In this document: positions 5,261 to 9,876 of the stretch, in pieces
How the letters are laid out: each line of letters starts with the position of its first letter
How positions within the stretch are numbered: the stretch's first letter is position 1
From: an uncultured Clostridia bacterium
GTDB taxonomy: Bacteria > Bacillota > Clostridia > TANB77 > CAG-508
DNA length: 9,876 nt
NCBI GenBank assembly: GCA_944392065.1
Contig: CALXVO010000041.1
Coordinates: 1 to 9,876, forward strand
Direction of reading: 5' to 3'
Notes under the pieces: generated by a model
Seen by the model: only the letters and a program-made list of their open reading frames with translations
Told to the model about the DNA's origin: nothing
Database searches by the model: none
Position numbers and translations under genes: made by a program

Positions 5261-7651
5261 ATGAACAAAACTAAATTATTAAATTTATCAATTTCTACAA
5301 GAATTATTTCTCAGTTAGGAGAACAACTTATATCTGATGAATTAGTAGCACTTATGGAGTTAATAAAAAATGCATATGATGCAGATGCAACTCGTGTAAC
5401 CATAAAAGTAGATACAAAAGCTGAAACATCACATGGTATAGGAATGATAGAGATAGAAGATAATGGGAATGGAATGACACCATATATTATCGAGAATAGT
5501 TTTTTGAGAATATCGACAGGCTTTAAAGAAGAATATAAAATCTCGCCATATTTTAAAAGATTAGTTCTTGGTAAAAAAGGATTAGGAAGATTGGCTTTTA
5601 ATAGGTTGGGGAGATATATAAATGTATATACAACGCCTAGAGTAGATAGAATAAAAAAAGAACTAGTAGGTGATTTGGCCGGTTTTAATGAGTTTAAATT
5701 ATTTGTTGACTGGGAAAGTTTATATGTGGATCAAGATTTTAATCAAATACAAGCCTCTTTGGAAAGACATAATAATCTGGAACCAGTTTATGGAACAAAA
5801 ATACAAATTTCTGGAATTAAAAATACAAATTTTTGGAATTTGGATAAAACTCAAAGGCAGAGATTGAAAAGTGAAATCTTTGGAATGATAAATCCTTTTA
5901 CTAAAAATAAAGAAAGTAGATTTGAAATTTATTTATATATTGATGGTGAGAAATTTACAACAGAGGAATTAGATGAAGAATTAATTAAAAAGATAAGTGA
6001 TGTTAGTGCAAGCTTTAATTTGGATTCTAATTGGATATTAACTTTAGATATAGATAGAAAAGAAAGATATATAAATAATAGAATAGTAAGTACCAAAAAG
6101 GGTCGAGAAAATGAGTCAACAAAGCTAGTTTTAAAAGAGAAAACGATAGATCCAGAAATATATAAGATTCATTATAAAATGGATTTAAAGAATTTAAATG
6201 AAATAAAGCAGCAATTCCCTAAGTTAGGAGAAATTGCTTTTAGTAAAAAAAATGGAGAGTTGGCTTTTCCTGGAGAATTGAATGGTTCAATTTATGCTAC
6301 TGACTTAAGTAATAAGAGGGAAATTATAAAAAATTTGAATGCTGATAATATTAAAACTAGTAGTGATTTCGATAATTTATGGAATCAGGCAAATGGTGTA
6401 TTTGTATTTAGAAATGAATTTAGAATTCTTCCATATGGAAAAAATGATTGGCTAGACTTTACAAAAATGAGTCAAAGACTTAAAAATAATATTTATAAAG
6501 AGCATACAATAGCAGGTTACATTAACTTAGATGGCGAAACTAGTGAAAACTTAGAGGAACAAACTAATAGGCAGGGATTTATCGAAGATGAGTATGGAAG
6601 TAATTTCTTTAAAATTGTTAAAGATATAATTGCATCGGTTATTGTTAATGAAGATATTAAGCTAAGGGATGGTTTTGAGCTAAAGACAAAGGAAGAAAAC
6701 GGATTTTTATATACTAAAAACAAGATGGTAAAATATAAGATGGAAGTTACTGAGGAAGAACAAAAAGAGAAAAAAAGAGAAGAATTGAAAAATTCGATTA
6801 ATAACTTAAAGATTAATATGGAAAATACTAATGAGATAGAAAGTATTTCTAAACTAACAAATGAATTTTTTAAATTGGATTCGAAAGTAGAAAAGAAAAA
6901 TGAACAAGAAAAGGAGATTTTGCAAAGACAGATAGACGAAATAAAAGAGATTGCACCAATGGTTGGTCAAGCAATTATAATAGAGTCTATGACGCATGAG
7001 CTAAATAGAATAGAGGGAAATATTAAACAATATTCGAAAAGTAGTTTGGATATTGCTTATGAGTTGGATAATTCTTTTAGAGACAAAAATAAACTAATTA
7101 GTAATCAACATTCTATTATAGATGAGACCGTATTTATGAGAGCTCAATTAGATCATCTAGAGCCTACATATAGAAGTAAGAAGAATATTATTGAGGAGAT
7201 AGATATTAAAAAATTATTAGAGGATTCCTACAAAACGGATGGACCAATGGCAATTAAAGCTAGAAATAGTAATGTTAATGTTCAAATACTAGGAAAAGAC
7301 TTTACTATAAAAGCTAATAGGGGATATCTTATTACTATATTTGATAATTTGTTTTTAAATTCTTTGCATTGGGTAAATTATGAAGAAAAAAATGAGAAAG
7401 CAATATCGATGCAGATAGATGAGAAAGGATATGTATATGTTTGGGATACAGGAAATGGAATTCATCCAGATATAGAAGAAATACTATTTGATCCTTTTAC
7501 TACTATGAAAAAAGATGGAAGAGGTTTAGGATTATATATCGTAACTGAGCTGTTACAGCAGATGAATTCGAGCATTGAACTAGATAAAGAAAGGAAAAAC
7601 GGAAGATTATACAAATTTAAAATTGATTTTAGTAATTTAGTGGAGGATTAA
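5261..7651 (+). CDS. Dual GHKL protein: MutL/MORC-like ATPase fused to a histidine-kinase-like C-terminus (796 aa)
   Basis: The N-terminus is a GHKL ATPase of the MutL/Hsp90/MORC kind: N-box ELIKNAYDADAT (Glu33, Asn37, Asp40), DNGNGM (67-72) and GKKGLGRLAFNRLG (104-117). A long middle region follows, then a charged, probably coiled-coil stretch (about 495-575), then a kinase-like half. The latter has an H-box-like MTHELNRIEGN (His579), N-box FDNLFLNSLHW (Asn700), G1 WDTGNG (Asp729) and G2 GRGLGLYIVTELL (753-765). There is no signal peptide or membrane segment, so it is cytoplasmic. MutL/MORC-type ATPases clamp DNA when ATP closes the dimer, and related prokaryotic proteins are known beside restriction-modification genes. 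Here such a clamp would be wired to a kinase output acting on the next gene's receiver-like domain; that is inference. The start at 5261 follows GGAGG by five bases; the ATG at 5249 lies upstream of that site. The stop is immediately followed by the next start, implying coupled translation. A role in phage defence is likely but unproven. Confidence 0.85.
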   Translation: MNKTKLLNLSISTRIISQLGEQLISDELVALMELIKNAYDADATRVTIKVDTKAETSHGIGMIEIEDNGNGMTPYIIENSFLRISTGFKEEYKISPYFKRLVLGKKGLGRLAFNRLGRYINVYTTPRVDRIKKELVGDLAGFNEFKLFVDWESLYVDQDFNQIQASLERHNNLEPVYGTKIQISGIKNTNFWNLDKTQRQRLKSEIFGMINPFTKNKESRFEIYLYIDGEKFTTEELDEELIKKISDVSASFNLDSNWILTLDIDRKERYINNRIVSTKKGRENESTKLVLKEKTIDPEIYKIHYKMDLKNLNEIKQQFPKLGEIAFSKKNGELAFPGELNGSIYATDLSNKREIIKNLNADNIKTSSDFDNLWNQANGVFVFRNEFRILPYGKNDWLDFTKMSQRLKNNIYKEHTIAGYINLDGETSENLEEQTNRQGFIEDEYGSNFFKIVKDIIASVIVNEDIKLRDGFELKTKEENGFLYTKNKMVKYKMEVTEEEQKEKKREELKNSINNLKINMENTNEIESISKLTNEFFKLDSKVEKKNEQEKEILQRQIDEIKEIAPMVGQAIIIESMTHELNRIEGNIKQYSKSSLDIAYELDNSFRDKNKLISNQHSIIDETVFMRAQLDHLEPTYRSKKNIIEEIDIKKLLEDSYKTDGPMAIKARNSNVNVQILGKDFTIKANRGYLITIFDNLFLNSLHWVNYEEKNEKAISMQIDEKGYVYVWDTGNGIHPDIEEILFDPFTTMKKDGRGLGLYIVTELLQQMNSSIELDKERKNGRLYKFKIDFSNLVED

Positions 7652-9487
7652 ATGAAGGACGAAAACATAGAACAAATAAAGCAAAAATTAGCATTTATGA
7701 ATATTAATAAAATTGTATCAATTGATAATGAGTGGATTCAAGATGATAATATAGATTTAAGTAGAGATGTAACTGATTTTATAGAGGAAATACACCCACA
7801 AGGAGAAAAGGAACTTTTACGTAGGATATCTAATGAGGGATATGTAACATTACAAGATGTATATGATGCTAAGGATACGGAATTAATAAAAGTTATTGAC
7901 TCAAAAAGAAGGCAACAAAATCAATTACCTCCTAATTTAAAGAAATTGGATGATGTATTGAATGCTTTGCAAGAAAAAGGTATTGTAATAGAAAAGATAT
8001 CCAAATATAAATCCGATATTTTTAAGAAGTATAGTAATGAAAATTGTTTATTTATTCTTGATAAGGAAATGGATGAGAATGATAACAGGGATATTATAAA
8101 AGAGAGTATACCTAATATAATAGAAGAAGCAGACAGAAATGGTGTGAACCATTTGATTATAACATACTCTAGCAATATAGGGGATGAGTATGCAAGTAAT
8201 TTAAATAAAATGAATTATGTAGAGCAGCGAATAGAACATGCTAATAAAAGCAATTTTTACATTTATAAAATGTTTGCTATAGAGAAGAAAGCAGAAACAG
8301 AGCTGGATAAAGAGCTAAACTTAAAAATATCGGATTGTATATATGGTGATGCTTTATATCATTATATGGTACTAGAAAAAGAAAAGGCAGACGAAACTTA
8401 TAACTCAATTTGTGAAATTGAAAATGAAGAAATTGCAAGAATATCAAATGAAAATATTATAGAAGGAAACAATATCAAAGATAGTATAGACATTGTAAAA
8501 AAAGCTTTAACTAAGATAAAGGGAAATGAGAAAGCTCAAGAAGAAAGAATGATATTGGAGAAGTTTAATTTTTATCAGAAAAATAAAATTAATAATTTTA
8601 TTCTTGAAAACTCTGTATTAAATTCTACTAATCAATATGGCAAATATAGAGAAAAACAGGATATAGAATTTGTAGATAATATATTAAAAAGTGATATAGC
8701 AATATGGGAAAACATTGATTATTCAGTTAATAGGCTATATAAAGATATATCTACAGGTGATATATTTAAAGTAAAATTATTGCAGAACGAAGAGGATAAG
8801 TATTTTCTAATAGTAGAGAATGCATGTAATTGTGTTTTAAGGAATCAAAAAAATGTAAGTGACATATCAAGACGAGATAGAAATAGAAATATAAAAGTAC
8901 TATTATTAGAAAAAGGCGAAATTTCAAAAATTAAAAAAGATGAATTAGTTAGACTTTTTAATACTGGGGAAATAATTTTTCCAGTAATGGAAGATGGCAT
9001 ATGTTATTTAAAAAATACTGGAAAGGTTCTATCTATTTCACAAATTTTACTGGATTTATGTACTTTAAATGTTGAAGGAAGATGTCTAGTAAACTATGAA
9101 AAAGATATAATACAAAAATACAAAAATTATTATTTTGAAAAATATATGGACATGCCTCAAACAATGGAAGAGATAGAAAACTTGAAAAAATATTTATCAA
9201 TAGAAAATTCCATAATGGAGAAAGCATTAGAATTAGAAGCAAAAAATAAAAATATTATAAGTCCTTTTCAAGTTGAAAAAGTATCAAAAGAGAATTTGTC
9301 TATACAAAGAATAGGAAGATTGGACTATAATATTACTTTGAGAGTATGCCAAAAGAATTATTATAAAACCGAAGACGCAGTTTTTAGTGGATTTGACAAT
9401 CAAGAGGTTTTTGATGATTTAAAAGAACAGAGAAAAACTACAAATGCTTCTACAGAAAAAATGGTAGGAATAAAGAAGAAAAAATAA
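7652..9487 (+). CDS. Receiver-like protein with unrecognised C-terminal region, partner of the GHKL kinase (611 aa)
   Basis: I do not recognise this family as a whole. The first 210 residues look like a degenerate response-regulator receiver. KIVSIDNEW (20-28) fits strand 1 with the acidic pair region. CLFILDKEMDEND (132-144) fits strand 3 with Asp137 as phosphoacceptor. LIITYSSN (168-175) gives the strand 4 Thr171 or Ser173, and FYIYKMFAI (202-210) the strand 5 Lys206. About 112 residues separate Asp25 and Asp137, against about 45 in normal receivers, so a domain-sized insertion lies there. The rest is charged and mostly helical-looking. Near 364-400 a segment reads DISTGDIFKV, then YFLIVENACNCVLR, and the tail ends KKKK. 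No nuclease, protease or membrane motif is evident. The gene starts directly after the upstream stop, with GGAGG at 7642-7646 inside the upstream gene, so the pair is cotranslated. It is the likely phosphoacceptor and effector of the kinase-like protein. Confidence 0.72.
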   Translation: MKDENIEQIKQKLAFMNINKIVSIDNEWIQDDNIDLSRDVTDFIEEIHPQGEKELLRRISNEGYVTLQDVYDAKDTELIKVIDSKRRQQNQLPPNLKKLDDVLNALQEKGIVIEKISKYKSDIFKKYSNENCLFILDKEMDENDNRDIIKESIPNIIEEADRNGVNHLIITYSSNIGDEYASNLNKMNYVEQRIEHANKSNFYIYKMFAIEKKAETELDKELNLKISDCIYGDALYHYMVLEKEKADETYNSICEIENEEIARISNENIIEGNNIKDSIDIVKKALTKIKGNEKAQEERMILEKFNFYQKNKINNFILENSVLNSTNQYGKYREKQDIEFVDNILKSDIAIWENIDYSVNRLYKDISTGDIFKVKLLQNEEDKYFLIVENACNCVLRNQKNVSDISRRDRNRNIKVLLLEKGEISKIKKDELVRLFNTGEIIFPVMEDGICYLKNTGKVLSISQILLDLCTLNVEGRCLVNYEKDIIQKYKNYYFEKYMDMPQTMEEIENLKKYLSIENSIMEKALELEAKNKNIISPFQVEKVSKENLSIQRIGRLDYNITLRVCQKNYYKTEDAVFSGFDNQEVFDDLKEQRKTTNASTEKMVGIKKKK

Positions 9488-9876
9488 AGCCTCATTTACT
9501 TATTAGGTCAAGACCACTTAGAAAAAATGGCAATATGATGATGAAGCATATAAAATGTCTAAGAATAGTATTTGTAAATGAAAGGGCATGATGGTGTCCT
9601 AGAATAGGAACATTAAATCAAAAATTCCAGTAAGAAATCGCTGGAATTTTTTTAAGGTTCCTATTCTAAGATGGCATCTATTTCCTTTGTGTTTTAAAAC
9701 AATATAAAATATTTTAAAATAAGGAAGAGATTTAAAGCCTCGAATTTGGTTGCGGGAGTAAGACTTTGGATTACGTGCATTTGGGGTATGAGCGAGACCT
9801 GACCACTTTTTGTAAGTTTGTGAAAATTAGAGTTTTTGTTGGTATTTCAGTATTTACAAGAGTTTTAGTTTATAGA
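9488..9876. other. Right-end region without an assignable gene
   Basis: Besides the nested inverted repeat I can assign nothing here. Between 9510 and 9580 a short open stretch reads KKWQYDDEAYKMSKNSICK, with no convincing start. From about 9733 the composition becomes somewhat richer in G and C. A plus-strand frame stays open from 9736 to the window edge (47 codons, containing LDYVHLGYERDLTTFCKF) but has no ATG and resembles nothing I know. It may be the edge of another element or non-coding. Confidence 0.4.
9591..9677 (+). terminator. Nested inverted repeat, probable operon terminator
   Basis: The inner hairpin AAAAATTCCAG (9620-9630) / CTGGAATTTTT (9641-9651) has a ten-base loop and ends in a T-run, a standard intrinsic terminator about 130 bases after the operon's last stop. 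It is enclosed by a perfect 12-bp outer repeat, TAGAATAGGAAC (9600-9611) and GTTCCTATTCTA (9657-9668). With mismatches this extends to 9591 and 9677 (17 of 21 positions). The outer arms are unusual for a simple terminator. Confidence 0.6.

Noticed and set aside
7921..9242. Minus-strand open frames at 7921-8175 and 9033-9242 with hydrophobic translations.
   Set aside because: They lie antisense inside the 611-residue gene; the hydrophobicity arises from reading A-rich sense codons backwards as T-rich ones.
9600..9668. The arms GTTCCTATTCTA / TAGAATAGGAAC resemble the yeast FRT recombination half-site.
   Set aside because: The arms are inside-out relative to FRT and about 45 bases apart rather than 8. 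They also enclose a bacterial terminator, so the similarity is probably chance.

Overview
The window is low-GC bacterial DNA with A/T-rich codons, strong GGAGG-type ribosome binding sites, TATAAT promoters and an anaerobic ribonucleotide reductase gene. This fits an anaerobic Firmicute (Clostridia or a relative); nothing visible fixes the genus. No tRNA, rRNA, CRISPR array or recognisable insertion sequence is seen.

Left third (1-3676), anaerobic ribonucleotide reduction. The start of a normal nrdD (ATP-cone) runs off the left edge on the minus strand. Upstream of it, in tandem, lies a second NrdD-like gene (766-2679). It has an ATP-cone and a full reductase barrel, but both active-site cysteines are replaced (Ser169, Lys388) and the protein ends just before the zinc/glycyl-radical domain, so it looks like an intact pseudoenzyme. 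The regions upstream of both genes are copies of each other over about 160 bp. Each carries a TATAAT and, exactly 21 bp further up, a Crp/Fnr-like box at the class II activator position. A divergent Crp/Fnr-family regulator gene (3043-3676) stands next to the second copy and is broken by one frameshift.

Middle and right (3781-9487), a candidate defence or restriction-like module. A DNA methyltransferase (3781-5116, minus) is interrupted by one extra base in its SAM-binding motif. Divergent from it, 144 bp away, is a two-gene operon. The first gene encodes a 796-residue protein with an N-terminal MutL/MORC-like GHKL ATPase and a C-terminal histidine-kinase-like half. The second, with no intergenic base, encodes a 611-residue protein whose N-terminus resembles a degenerate response-regulator receiver with a large insertion, followed by about 400 residues I do not recognise. 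The likely logic is that the methyltransferase marks self DNA, the ATPase/kinase senses DNA or damage, and the receiver protein carries the output. This is inference from domains and layout.

Right edge (9488-9876) holds a nested inverted repeat that probably terminates the operon, then unassigned sequence.
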